The notes beneath the pieces are model-generated. The model ran no database searches. It was not told the origin of the DNA and worked only from the letters and a program-made list of their open reading frames with translations. This document shows, one piece after another, positions 25,744-34,468 of a stretch of DNA of 64,000 bases; within the stretch, counting starts at the first letter, position 1, and each line of letters starts with the position of its first letter. The position numbers and the translations under genes were made by a program. Source of the stretch: Porifericola rhodea (GTDB lineage: Bacteria > Bacteroidota > Bacteroidia > Cytophagales > Cyclobacteriaceae); assembly GCF_030506305.1 (NCBI RefSeq), contig NZ_CP119421.1, positions 3,550,501-3,614,500 of the forward strand, read 5' to 3'.

Positions 25744-27557
25744 GCCAGGTGCTTAGCCAGAAACTTTTCCATTTCTTCGTAGAACTCAAAACGGTTTTCT
25801 TCGTTGTGAAAACCGTGTCCTTCGTTTTCTTTTACCAGGTAGTCTACATCTATGCCTCTCTCTTTGAGGGCTCGTACTATCTGGTCTGATTCTGCTTTGT
25901 TAACACGAGGATCTTTAGCGCCCTGAGCAATAAGCAGGGGCGCTTTTATTTTATGCGCCTGCAAAGCAGGTGAGGTCTGCTCAAACTGTTCTTTCATCTC
26001 CTCGGGGTGCCCCACCATTTCATACATCATTTCCAGCATGGGCTTCCAGTAGGGTGGTATAGTCTGCATAAAGGTAAACAGGTTAGATACGCCCACATAG
26101 TCTACCCCGCAGGCATACAACTCTGGAGTAAAGCTTAGGCCTGCCAGAGTAGCATAGCCTCCATAACTACCACCGTATATCGCAACTTTTTTAGCATCGG
26201 CTATGCCTTCATCTATCAGGTGCTGCACACCATCACTAATATCATCCTGCATTTTAAGTCCCCACTGCTTAAAGGATGCTTCCCAAAAGGCTTTCCCATA
26301 ACCAGTTGACCCCCGGTAGTTCATTTGCAATACAGCATAGCCACGATTGGCGAGAAACTGTACTTCAGGATTAAAGCCCCAGGTGTCTCTTACCCAGGGA
26401 CCCCCATGAGGGTTCACCACCAGTGGCAGGTTCTCGGCTTTTTTTCCCAGGGGTAAGGTAAGATAAGCATGTATGGTAAGCCCATCACGAGAAGAGTAAG
26501 TAATAGGCTTCATCTCTGCCATTTCCTCTTTTTTTAGCCAGGGGCTTACCTCTACCAGTTTCTCAAGAGTTTGTGCCGATTGGTCATAAAAGTAATATGC
26601 CCCCAGACTACGGTCGCTATGCGTACGTACGATAAACTTATCTTCATCTTTATTATGACTGGTAATAGATACTTCATCCTCGCCAAGCTGGCTTTTTAAC
26701 CATTGGTATCTTATTTCGGCCTCCTGATCAAGAAAAGTTCGCTGCGTTTTCCAGGTGGTATAAGCAATGCCGCTAAGTACTTTTCTTTTTTTAGAATAGC
26801 TAAGGCTGCTTACATCTACGTCAGGGTGCTCATATATCTTTTCTATTTCTTTACCCGTTTCGGTATCCAGCACTACAATGGCGGACTTGTCTCTACCCAG
26901 GTTCGAAGAAGCGTAGAGGTTTTTATTGTCAAAGGTAAAGAAGAGAGGAGAAGCACTTTCTTTAAAATTGGTTGTAAGTAAAGGCTTAAAGTCTTCATCC
27001 TCATTTTTTCGGTGTAGTAGCGTAGTATTAACTCCATCTGAAGTCATAGCTACTCTTAGAGCTCCTTCATGGTCTGTGAGCCATCCTACAATATTGCCGG
27101 GGTTTTCGGCTATCATGTGCAATTCAGCAGTAGAAAGGTTGAGACGGTAAGCATCAAATACTTCAGGGTTTCTTTTGTTTAAGCCGACGATTACTTCATC
27201 AGGAAAATCTTCCAGATCATCAATAAGCTGAGTACGCACATTGTCAAACTGAGTAAGCGCACGTTCGTTTTCTCCATTTTTATCAATGGCGGTTAGGTAG
27301 TAGTTTTCATCGCCTCCATTGTCTCTCAGGTAAACAATACGCTCATCATCAGCCCAAAAATAGCCTGCAATGTCCCTCTCTGTTACATTAGTAATTCTGT
27401 TCACTTTCTGGCTGCCAATCTGCTGAACATGTATGTTCATACGGTCCTTATAAGGAGCCAGAAACGAGATGTACTGTCCATTAGGTGAAAGGTCAAAGCC
27501 TGATTTTTCGGGGTTTTTAAAAAATTCTCTAACGGGTATCTGTCTTATATCTGTCAT
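25740..27557 (-). CDS. S9 family peptidase (prolyl oligopeptidase type)
   Basis: A 605-residue serine peptidase with an N-terminal beta-propeller (about 15-350) and a C-terminal alpha/beta-hydrolase domain. The catalytic triad is Ser464 in GGSYGGYA, Asp549 in GAKDPRV, and His581 in NEGHGFH. The HGGPW loop before the catalytic domain supports the oxyanion hole. It should release dipeptides or acyl amino acids from peptides. No signal peptide is seen, pointing to the cytoplasm. It starts 9 bp after the stop of the TesA-like esterase gene on the same strand, so the two form an operon. Confidence 0.92.
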   Translation of the reverse strand: MTDIRQIPVREFFKNPEKSGFDLSPNGQYISFLAPYKDRMNIHVQQIGSQKVNRITNVTERDIAGYFWADDERIVYLRDNGGDENYYLTAIDKNGENERALTQFDNVRTQLIDDLEDFPDEVIVGLNKRNPEVFDAYRLNLSTAELHMIAENPGNIVGWLTDHEGALRVAMTSDGVNTTLLHRKNEDEDFKPLLTTNFKESASPLFFTFDNKNLYASSNLGRDKSAIVVLDTETGKEIEKIYEHPDVDVSSLSYSKKRKVLSGIAYTTWKTQRTFLDQEAEIRYQWLKSQLGEDEVSITSHNKDEDKFIVRTHSDRSLGAYYFYDQSAQTLEKLVEVSPWLKKEEMAEMKPITYSSRDGLTIHAYLTLPLGKKAENLPLVVNPHGGPWVRDTWGFNPEVQFLANRGYAVLQMNYRGSTGYGKAFWEASFKQWGLKMQDDISDGVQHLIDEGIADAKKVAIYGGSYGGYATLAGLSFTPELYACGVDYVGVSNLFTFMQTIPPYWKPMLEMMYEMVGHPEEMKEQFEQTSPALQAHKIKAPLLIAQGAKDPRVNKAESDQIVRALKERGIDVDYLVKENEGHGFHNEENRFEFYEEMEKFLAKHLA

Positions 27558-27566
27558 TACTTTAGT

Positions 27567-28319
27567 TTAAGAGTTAGTATTCTGTTCAATAGCCTGCAGT
27601 AACAAAGGCCACACATTATTAGCTACGATACGCTGCCCTTCGGCAGTAGGGTGTATGCCATCACTTTGATTAAGCTCTTTTTCTCCGGCCACATTTTCCA
27701 GTAAAAAGGGGATAAGCTTTACATTTTCCTGCTCAGCTATGCTGGGATACAACTTTTGAAAACGGGCAGCGTATTCAGGCCCCATATTTGGGGGAACCAT
27801 CATACCTGCCAGAATAATTTGGATATCAGAATTCACTTCCCTGACTTTATTAATCATGGCACGAAGATTTTTATCTGTTTCTTCAGTGGGTATACCTCTG
27901 AGGCCGTCATTAGCTCCCAGTTCAAGTACAAAAATATCTACTTTCTGCCTTTCCAGTACCCACTCCAGGCGAGAGTTGCCACTGGCAGTAGTTTCTCCGC
28001 TAAGTCCGGCATTTACAACCTGATAATCATATCCCAGAGAATCCAGTTTTTTTTGTATAAGCGCAGGGTAAGCTTCTTCCGGTTCCAGTCCGTAACCTGC
28101 TGTCAGGCTATTACCAAAAAACAGTATGACTTTATTATCCCCATCATTTGTCTTATCTTCATCGTTCTCTTCATTTTTTTGAGAAGAAGTGGTAGCCTGC
28201 TCCTGCGTTTCGGCAGACTTCTGAGAGCAGGAAAACAGCGTAAGCGAAATGGCCGTACTGATTAGAAGGGCCTGGAAAAAGTTGTAGTTACAATAATTCT
28301 GCAAATGCTTTGTCTTCAT
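27567..28319 (-). CDS. TesA-like SGNH esterase lipoprotein
   Basis: A 250-residue exported esterase with a lipoprotein signal ending LTLFSC (Cys31), then an acidic linker of about 30 residues and an SGNH hydrolase domain. Block I is FFGNSLTAGYG (Ser71; Asn replaces the usual Asp of GDS), block III is GANDGL (Asn137), and block V is SDGIHPTAEG with Asp220 and His223. The E. coli counterpart TesA is a thioesterase/lysophospholipase. As in E. coli, it is divergent from the YbbA/YbbP-type ABC transporter genes. It is followed by the S9 peptidase gene after 9 bp. Confidence 0.9.
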   Translation of the reverse strand: MKTKHLQNYCNYNFFQALLISTAISLTLFSCSQKSAETQEQATTSSQKNEENDEDKTNDGDNKVILFFGNSLTAGYGLEPEEAYPALIQKKLDSLGYDYQVVNAGLSGETTASGNSRLEWVLERQKVDIFVLELGANDGLRGIPTEETDKNLRAMINKVREVNSDIQIILAGMMVPPNMGPEYAARFQKLYPSIAEQENVKLIPFLLENVAGEKELNQSDGIHPTAEGQRIVANNVWPLLLQAIEQNTNS

Positions 28320-28412
28320 AAATAGGGGAGTTAGTATCAGCCCGTTAAAAATTTATCTCATAACTTATACGGCTGTATAAAAGTTAAATCTCGCAATTAA
28401 GCATAATATTTT

Positions 28413-29129
28413 ATGTCATCAATTCTGGAAGTAAAAAAACTAAGCAAGACTTATCGTAGTGGAGACCATAAGTTAACGGTACTAGATCATGTAGACTTAC
28501 AAATAGAAAAAGGCCATACCTGTTCTATTGTAGGTCCTTCGGGGAGTGGAAAAACTACGCTCCTGGGGTTATGTGCAGGGCTGGATCGGGCCAGCTCAGG
28601 CTCTGTAATTTTGAACGGAATCACTCTGGATCAGCTCAACGAAGACCAACGTGCCGAAGTTAGGGGTAAATATGTAGGCTTTATCTTTCAAAACTTTAAC
28701 CTGATGCCTACTCTTACCGCCTTAGAAAACGTGATGGTACCCTTGGAGCTAAGAGGCGAGAAGCAAGCGGCCAGAATTGCTATAGAGCTACTGGATAAGG
28801 TAGGCTTGGCTGGAAGAAAAGATCATTTTGCGACACAGCTTTCCGGTGGAGAGCAACAGCGTGTTTCTATTGCACGTGCTTTCTCAAACAACCCGGCTAT
28901 CCTCTTTGCAGATGAGCCAACTGGTAACCTGGATGAAGAAACCGGGCAACATATAGAGCAGCTTATTTTTGACCTTAACCGTGATGCAGGCACCACACTG
29001 GTGCTGGTAACACACGACATGAGTCTGGCGCGCAAAACGCAGCAGATTGTACGTATTAAGGGTGGAAAGATTGTAGAGAATAGCAGACAGGAAGCTGTGC
29101 AGGAGGTAGACCAACTAAAAGAAAAATAG
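28413..29129 (+). CDS. ABC transporter ATP-binding protein (YbbA/LolD type)
   Basis: A 238-residue ATPase with Walker A GPSGSGKTT (41-49), the signature LSGGEQQRVSIARAF (from 143) and Walker B ILFADEPTG (163-171). It belongs to the MacB/LolD/YbbA group that energises FtsX-type permeases acting on the envelope. The permease gene begins 10 bp downstream. The divergent TesA-like gene reproduces the tesA / ybbA-ybbP neighbourhood of E. coli. Confidence 0.92.
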   Translation: MSSILEVKKLSKTYRSGDHKLTVLDHVDLQIEKGHTCSIVGPSGSGKTTLLGLCAGLDRASSGSVILNGITLDQLNEDQRAEVRGKYVGFIFQNFNLMPTLTALENVMVPLELRGEKQAARIAIELLDKVGLAGRKDHFATQLSGGEQQRVSIARAFSNNPAILFADEPTGNLDEETGQHIEQLIFDLNRDAGTTLVLVTHDMSLARKTQQIVRIKGGKIVENSRQEAVQEVDQLKEK

Positions 29130-29138
29130 CCCTAACAT

Positions 29139-31682
29139 ATGAATCAGCAACAGCCTAGCCTGGCCTGGCTTTTTAAGATGGCCTGGCGAGATAGCCGTAG
29201 AAATCGTTCCAGATTATTACTTTTTGTAAGCAGTATTGTACTGGGTATTGCTGCCTTAGTAGCTATCAACTCCTTTAGTGATAACCTACAGCAGGATATT
29301 GAAGGGGAGGCCAAAGCACTGCTGGGTGCCGACCTGGTGGTGGAAAGCCGACAGCCCATACCTGAGACAGTAGTACAGTATTTTGACTCTCTGGGTGCCA
29401 GGCGATCACAGGAGGTAAGTTTTGCCTCTATGGTACTCTTTCCTAAAAACAATGGCACCCGGCTTGTACAGGTAAGGGCGCTAGACGGTGAATATCCTTA
29501 TTATGGAAGTATTGAAACCGATCCTGTTTCAGCAAGCAGAGACTTCAGAGGTGTACAAAAAGCCCTGGCCGACAATACGCTAATGCTACAATTTGACGCT
29601 GAGCCTGGTGACTCTATAAAGGTTGGCGAGCTTAGCTTTTTGCTGGAAGGCAGAATACATAAAGTGCCCGGCCAACCGGGAATTACAGCTACTGTGGCGC
29701 CGCCGGTATACATTCCTATGGAGTATCTGGAAGCTACCGGTTTACTACAAAAAGGCAGCCGCCTCAACTACAAACTCTACTTGAAATTTGATGAAGGCGT
29801 AGATGTACAAACTTTACTGGCCGAAGAAATTGAGCCTACTTTAGAAAAAGAAGAGCTCCGCTATGATGATGTGGAAGAACGAAAGGAGGAGATAGGCGAT
29901 ACTTACCAAAACCTGACCGGTTTTCTAAATCTGGTGGCGTTTGTGGCACTTTTACTGGGCTGTATAGGCGTAGCTAGTGCGGTGCATATCTACGTTAGAG
30001 AAAAGATTTTATCGGTAGCTATTTTGAGGTGTTTGGGCGGAAAAGGAAAGTATGGCTTAGGAATTTTCTTGATTCAGATTGCTATTATGGGGCTACTGGG
30101 CTCTGTGCTTGGTGCTGCATTGGGCGCTAGCATACAATTCTTACTACCAGAAATTTTTGCGGGTTTACTGCCGGTAGAGGTGGATGTAGCCATCTCCTGG
30201 AGCGCTATCATTCAGGGTATTCTTATTGGTTTAATTATTTCCATTTTGTTTGCGCTATTACCTTTAATAGCTGTTCGGAAAGTGTCTCCTCTGAGAACGA
30301 TTAGAGCTTCTCATGAGGAAGAAAGCGGACAAGATCCCTGGCAATACCTTATTATAAGTCTGGTAATCTTGTTTGTTGGCGTATTTTCATATTTTCAGTT
30401 GGAGAGTTGGAAAGAAGCAGGTCTGTTTACCTTGGGTATAGTACTCGCTTTTATGCTGCTGGGAGCTATTGCCCGCCTGATGATGTGGGTAGTTAAAAAA
30501 TACTTTCCAGTTTCGTGGTCGTATGTAAGCAGGCAGAGTTTGGCTAACCTTTATCGCCCTAACAATCAGACATTAATCTTGATTGTAACGATAGGGCTGG
30601 GCACAGCACTGATTAGTACGCTCTTTTTTGTACAGGATTTACTGCTGGATAAGGTGGAACTTACTGCAAAAGAAGACCAGCCCAATATGGTGCTTTTTGA
30701 TATACAGGACGATCAGGAAGAAGATTTAGTACAGCTTACCCAATCTTACGAGCTGCCTGTGTTGCAGCGTGTGCCTATTGTATCAATGCGTTTGCATGGT
30801 ATCAAAGGACGATCTATCTCAGAAATAAAGGAAGATACAACTGATCACATTCGCAACAGGGTGCTCAACCGCGAGTACCGTGTCACCTACCGAGATAGCC
30901 TGGTTGACTCTGAAACTATTATAGAAGGCAAGTGGAAAGGAGAGGTAAGTTCTCCGCAAGACACGGTTTGGGTCTCTCTGGAAGATGGTATTGCTGAAGA
31001 TATGAAGGTGTCGGTAGGGGATAAGCTATCCTTTAATGTGCAGGGTGCAATAATTGAAGCCTACGTGGGTAGCATAAGAGAAGTAGACTGGCAAAGAGTA
31101 CAGACTAATTTTCTGGTGGTTTTTCCAAAAGGAGTGCTGGAGCGTGCACCCAAATTTCATGTGCTGATCACCAGGGTAGAGTCTAACCAGATTGCTGCTC
31201 GCTTCCAACAGGCTGTAGTAAAGGAGTACCCTAATGTATCTATCGTAGACCTTCAGCTCATTTTAAAAACTGTAGACGAGATCGTGAGCAAAGTGTCATT
31301 TGTAATTCGTTTTATGGCATTCTTCAGTATCATCACTGGAATCATTGTACTCATAGGTTCAGTCATAATTAGTAAGTTTCAGCGAATACAGGAGAGTGTA
31401 TTGCTGCGTACTATTGGAGCCAGTCGTAGACAGATACTAAGCATTAATGCTATGGAATACTTCTTTTTGGGAAGCCTGGCGACTTTAACGGGAGTACTAA
31501 TCTCTATGCTTGCCAGTTGGGCATTGGCTCAGTTTAGCTTTGAAACTCCATTTAACCCTTCACTATTGCCTCTACTCGTAACTTATATCATTATCACCGG
31601 GCTTACCGTACTAATTGGTTTATCCAACAGCCGGGAGATTGTAAATAATCCACCCTTAGAAGTATTGAGGAAGGAAGTATAA
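29139..31682 (+). CDS. FtsX-like ABC transporter permease (YbbP-like)
   Basis: An 847-residue inner membrane protein. TM1 is near residues 25-45, then a long periplasmic domain of about 215 residues, a first FtsX block (about 265-390), further helices near 400-480, a second periplasmic domain and a second FtsX block (about 710-840) with SVLLRTIGASRRQ, the FtsX coupling-helix pattern. The large size and about ten helices fit YbbP rather than the four-helix MacB/LolC. It works with the ATPase encoded upstream, probably in lipid or lipoprotein handling, although YbbAP substrates are not established. Confidence 0.9.
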   Translation: MNQQQPSLAWLFKMAWRDSRRNRSRLLLFVSSIVLGIAALVAINSFSDNLQQDIEGEAKALLGADLVVESRQPIPETVVQYFDSLGARRSQEVSFASMVLFPKNNGTRLVQVRALDGEYPYYGSIETDPVSASRDFRGVQKALADNTLMLQFDAEPGDSIKVGELSFLLEGRIHKVPGQPGITATVAPPVYIPMEYLEATGLLQKGSRLNYKLYLKFDEGVDVQTLLAEEIEPTLEKEELRYDDVEERKEEIGDTYQNLTGFLNLVAFVALLLGCIGVASAVHIYVREKILSVAILRCLGGKGKYGLGIFLIQIAIMGLLGSVLGAALGASIQFLLPEIFAGLLPVEVDVAISWSAIIQGILIGLIISILFALLPLIAVRKVSPLRTIRASHEEESGQDPWQYLIISLVILFVGVFSYFQLESWKEAGLFTLGIVLAFMLLGAIARLMMWVVKKYFPVSWSYVSRQSLANLYRPNNQTLILIVTIGLGTALISTLFFVQDLLLDKVELTAKEDQPNMVLFDIQDDQEEDLVQLTQSYELPVLQRVPIVSMRLHGIKGRSISEIKEDTTDHIRNRVLNREYRVTYRDSLVDSETIIEGKWKGEVSSPQDTVWVSLEDGIAEDMKVSVGDKLSFNVQGAIIEAYVGSIREVDWQRVQTNFLVVFPKGVLERAPKFHVLITRVESNQIAARFQQAVVKEYPNVSIVDLQLILKTVDEIVSKVSFVIRFMAFFSIITGIIVLIGSVIISKFQRIQESVLLRTIGASRRQILSINAMEYFFLGSLATLTGVLISMLASWALAQFSFETPFNPSLLPLLVTYIIITGLTVLIGLSNSREIVNNPPLEVLRKEV

Positions 31683-31689
31683 AAAACAG

Positions 31690-31716
31690 CCAGCCTGGTA
31701 TCTGTTGCCAGGCTGG
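31690..31716 (-). terminator. Intrinsic terminator for the amidohydrolase gene
   Basis: CCAGCCTGG (31690-31698) pairs with CCAGGCTGG (31708-31716), a 9-bp GC-rich stem. A T-run follows on the minus strand (complement of AAAAAA at 31681-31686). On the plus strand no T-run follows, so read-through from the permease gene may be only partly blocked. Confidence 0.75.
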
Positions 31717-31772
31717 TGTAATATAGATCTTCATGCACATTGGATACATAGCAGACTGTCAGGGCAGATTGC

Positions 31773-33365
31773 TCAGGGCTGTGGAAGCTCTGTAATACCT
31801 GCTTTCTTTTTTTCAGAATCTACAATTGCTTTTACATCAGCTAAGAGTTGTTTAGCATCGTATACAATACCATCTTTAATAGTATACCTAATACCACCTA
31901 CTCGCTTTACCTCATTCTGATCATTAAGTTTAATAGCACCGGTGCCATAAAGTACCTTAAGGTTGGCTAAGGGGTTTTCTTCTACCAGTACCATATCGGC
32001 CAGCTTACCTACTTCTATAGATCCTAACTCCTGTGCTCTACCCAGGGCTTCTGCTCCTTTTAGCGTAGCTGCACGAATCACTTCCAGAGGATGAAAACCC
32101 GCCTCTCGTAACAGTTCCAGCTCTCGGATATAAGCAAACCCATAAGTTTGGTAGATAAATCCAGAGTCAGAGCCAGTAGTAACTCTACCGCCACGGTTTT
32201 TGTACTCATTGACAAAGGTCATCCAGAGTCTGTAGTTTTCTTTCCAGTTTACTTCTTCCTCTGTTCCCCAGTCGTGCCAATGCGAACCATGAGATACCCG
32301 GCTGGGCTCAAAAAACTTCCAGAGGGAAGGGAGAGTATAGTCCTGATGCCACTCTGCGGTACGGGCTCGCATCAAATCTCGGTTTGCCTCATAAATATTG
32401 AAGGTAGGGTCAATAGTAAAGTCCATTGCAATAAGAGTGTCCATAACGGCATTCCAACGTTCAGAAAATGGAGGTGCCGCCTGTGCCCAAAGTTTTCCGG
32501 CCTCGCCAAAGCGGTGTTGTTCGTTCTGGTAATTATAATCTGCCGGATAGTTCTGTATGCTGCGGTCAGTAAATAGCGCTTCTGGCAGTCCATACCAATG
32601 TTCCATGCTGGTGAGGCCCATACGTGCGGTATGCAGCACATTTAACCATGCCACATTCAGTTGAGCGTGATGACAGGCAGAGCGTAAGCCGTATTTTTTG
32701 GCTTCGTCTAATGCTGCTTCCATAATGTCCGGGCGCGCACCAAAAAATTTAATGCCGTCTGCACCTTCTCTGGAAATTCTTTGTACCCAGGCGCGCGCTT
32801 CTTCAGGAGAATTTACACCGTCCGCTAAACCTTGCCCAAAGTAAGAGTAGGCTTCTATTCGTGGGGCAGTAATCTGGTTATTAGTACTTTTTTCTTTGTG
32901 GTCCAGCACCCACTCCAAACCGTTGCCGCAAGAAGGGTCACGTATGGTAGTAATACCATGCGCCATCCATAGCTTAAATACATACTCTGCCGACGTACCT
33001 TGCCCTATGCCTCCAATGTGCCCATGCATATCTATAAAGCCTGGCAGTAAATACATACCTTCCGCATCAATTTCTTTTGCTCCTGGTCTGGCCTCAGGTC
33101 GTTTACCAGTCTCTATAGGTACACCGGGGTAGCCTACAGTTTTAATAGAGACAATTCTGTTTTGCTCTACTACCACATCTACAGGGCCTATAGGTGGAGA
33201 GCCTGCTCCATTAATAAGCGTAGCGCCACGAATAATCAGTTGAGCGTATGGTCCATCGCCTTCTGCCCGTTGCGGAGCACGTGGTACTTCTTTTTCCTGA
33301 GCAAAACTAAAGGAAGTGGCACTAGCCAGCACTAGGCCAAGCATTAGTGAAAGGCAGAATCTCAT
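31773..33365 (-). CDS. Exported amidohydrolase family protein
   Basis: A 530-residue metal-dependent hydrolase of the imidazolonepropionase-like group. It has a signal peptide (ending SFSFAQ), a small beta-sandwich part, and the first metal site GFIDMHGH (His114, His116). Other barrel ligands are probably in SACHHAQLN and TSMEHWYG, and the fifth-site Asp in TTGSDSGF near the end of the barrel. The C-terminal GSIEVGKLADMVLVEENPL is the usual closing part of the beta domain. Substrate is unknown; exported relatives act on acylated dipeptides or other cyclic amides. A 16-bp palindrome lies 9 bp before its ATG. Confidence 0.9.
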   Translation of the reverse strand: MRFCLSLMLGLVLASATSFSFAQEKEVPRAPQRAEGDGPYAQLIIRGATLINGAGSPPIGPVDVVVEQNRIVSIKTVGYPGVPIETGKRPEARPGAKEIDAEGMYLLPGFIDMHGHIGGIGQGTSAEYVFKLWMAHGITTIRDPSCGNGLEWVLDHKEKSTNNQITAPRIEAYSYFGQGLADGVNSPEEARAWVQRISREGADGIKFFGARPDIMEAALDEAKKYGLRSACHHAQLNVAWLNVLHTARMGLTSMEHWYGLPEALFTDRSIQNYPADYNYQNEQHRFGEAGKLWAQAAPPFSERWNAVMDTLIAMDFTIDPTFNIYEANRDLMRARTAEWHQDYTLPSLWKFFEPSRVSHGSHWHDWGTEEEVNWKENYRLWMTFVNEYKNRGGRVTTGSDSGFIYQTYGFAYIRELELLREAGFHPLEVIRAATLKGAEALGRAQELGSIEVGKLADMVLVEENPLANLKVLYGTGAIKLNDQNEVKRVGGIRYTIKDGIVYDAKQLLADVKAIVDSEKKKAGITELPQP

Positions 33366-33373
33366 AGTGTAGT

Positions 33374-33389
33374 TTGATTAGCTAATCAA
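33374..33389. promoter_or_regulatory. Perfect 16-bp palindrome ahead of the amidohydrolase gene
   Basis: TTGATTAGCTAATCAA is perfectly symmetric and lies 9 bp upstream of the ATG at 33365 (minus strand). A TAG / CTA pair flanks it with one-base asymmetry. Its position suggests an operator or a start-proximal RNA hairpin; the binding protein is not known. Confidence 0.4.
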
Positions 33390-33425
33390 CTATGATACGC
33401 CAAAATCAAAAAAGATACAAAGAAA

Positions 33426-33453
33426 AAGAGCTACCTGTAGAGAAGTAGCTCTT
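33426..33453 (-). terminator. Intrinsic terminator
   Basis: AGAGCTAC (33427-33434) pairs with GTAGCTCT (33445-33452). On the minus strand it is followed by TTTTTC, so it should end the transcript of the histone-like gene, about 170 bp past its stop. The stem uses the same GAGCTAC core as the terminator at 1862-1917. Confidence 0.7.
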
Positions 33454-33619
33454 AATTAAAAGTGTTGATACGTTTCCTTGGCATAGATTAAAAGAGCTGA
33501 AGGCTAAATCTGAAATCTTTGGGAGAATACCCGTTTGTAGAATTAACGACAGGAGGGATAAGCTTAAAAAATACAGATTATCAAGAGCAAAAGCCTTTCT
33601 TTTAACCTGAATGCAGGCC

Positions 33620-34027
33620 TTAGAATTTTGCTAAAGCATTGTCAAGATCGTCAACCAGTTTTTTAGAAACTTTTCTGGGGCTATCTTTTCTTACTTCTTT
33701 AAGAATATTTGCCGCTTTGTTTCCGTATTCTACCAAACCTTCTGGGTTTTTATCGTAGTTGTAGCTACCGATACACCATTCCAGTTTTTCCTGAATTTCT
33801 TTGTACTGCCCGCCGTCCATTTTCTGAAATTTGGCTACGGCATCTTTGCAGGCTTTTTCCAACTTTACAGCAGGGTCTGCACTTGCGGCAGGTTTCTTAG
33901 TGGCTGCTTTTTTGGTAGGAGCTGCTTTCTTGGCGGTAGTAGAAGCGTTTTTAGCAACAGGTCCTTTTTTGGGTGCTGCTTCTTTTTTTGCGGTAGTAGC
34001 GCTTGTAGTCTTCGTGGTTTTAGCCAT
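33620..34027 (-). CDS. Histone H1-like Lys/Ala-rich protein
   Basis: From the preferred Met8 at 34027 (MAKTTKTTSATTAKKEAAP) the product has 135 residues. The first about 50 residues are a low-complexity tail of Lys, Ala, Thr and Pro (AKKAAPTKKAATKKPAA), like the tail of eukaryotic H1 and of bacterial HctB/histone-H1-like proteins, and should bind DNA without sequence preference. The remaining about 85 residues form a helical domain with KLEWCIGSYNYDKNPEG, not related to globular H1. A nucleoid role is likely but not proven. The upstream ATG at 34048 would add MTKIHFT and is less likely. Confidence 0.7.
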   Translation of the reverse strand: MAKTTKTTSATTAKKEAAPKKGPVAKNASTTAKKAAPTKKAATKKPAASADPAVKLEKACKDAVAKFQKMDGGQYKEIQEKLEWCIGSYNYDKNPEGLVEYGNKAANILKEVRKDSPRKVSKKLVDDLDNALAKF

Positions 34028-34468
34028 TGTGAAATGAATTTTAGTCAAACAATACTGTGGTTAGTGTTATACTTCAAATTTAGATAAAATTATCATGAAA
34101 AATGCAACACTGCAGTTTTATAAACTAATTGAAAATCAGCCAGATTGTTATATAATATTGCTTTTTCATGGACTTTTAGGTTTTAAGATATTTTAACAAC
34201 CACTATTATATGTTGGTTTTTTTATATCAGAATGGTAGTGACATTGTCGTAAAGGCAAAATGTAGTTTGATTTGCCTGTTAGTTTTTAAAATTTAATATT
34301 TCTGTTTTTAACTTCCTTATAATGAATGACTTAGAGAGTAGGGTAATAATTTTTTTTGATAAAATTTCAAAAAATCTTTAATAAAGCTTCAAATACGCAT
34401 GTAAACGAAAGTCTGACGACATCATTTGCATCTGAATATTTCAGCTAAGAGAGTTTTTTACACTCTTC
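34028..34468. other. AT-rich intergenic region
   Basis: About 440 bp without a plausible coding region on either strand. It is strongly AT-rich (runs such as AAAATTTCAAAAAATC) and presumably holds the promoter of the histone-like gene. No clear hairpin, repeat or -7/-33 pair could be placed. Confidence 0.5.

Noticed and set aside
33831-34037. Plus-strand frame encoding a very hydrophobic 68-residue peptide
   Set aside because: It is the complement of the Lys/Ala-rich tail of the histone-like protein; Lys codons read backwards give Phe and Leu, so the apparent membrane helix is an artefact.
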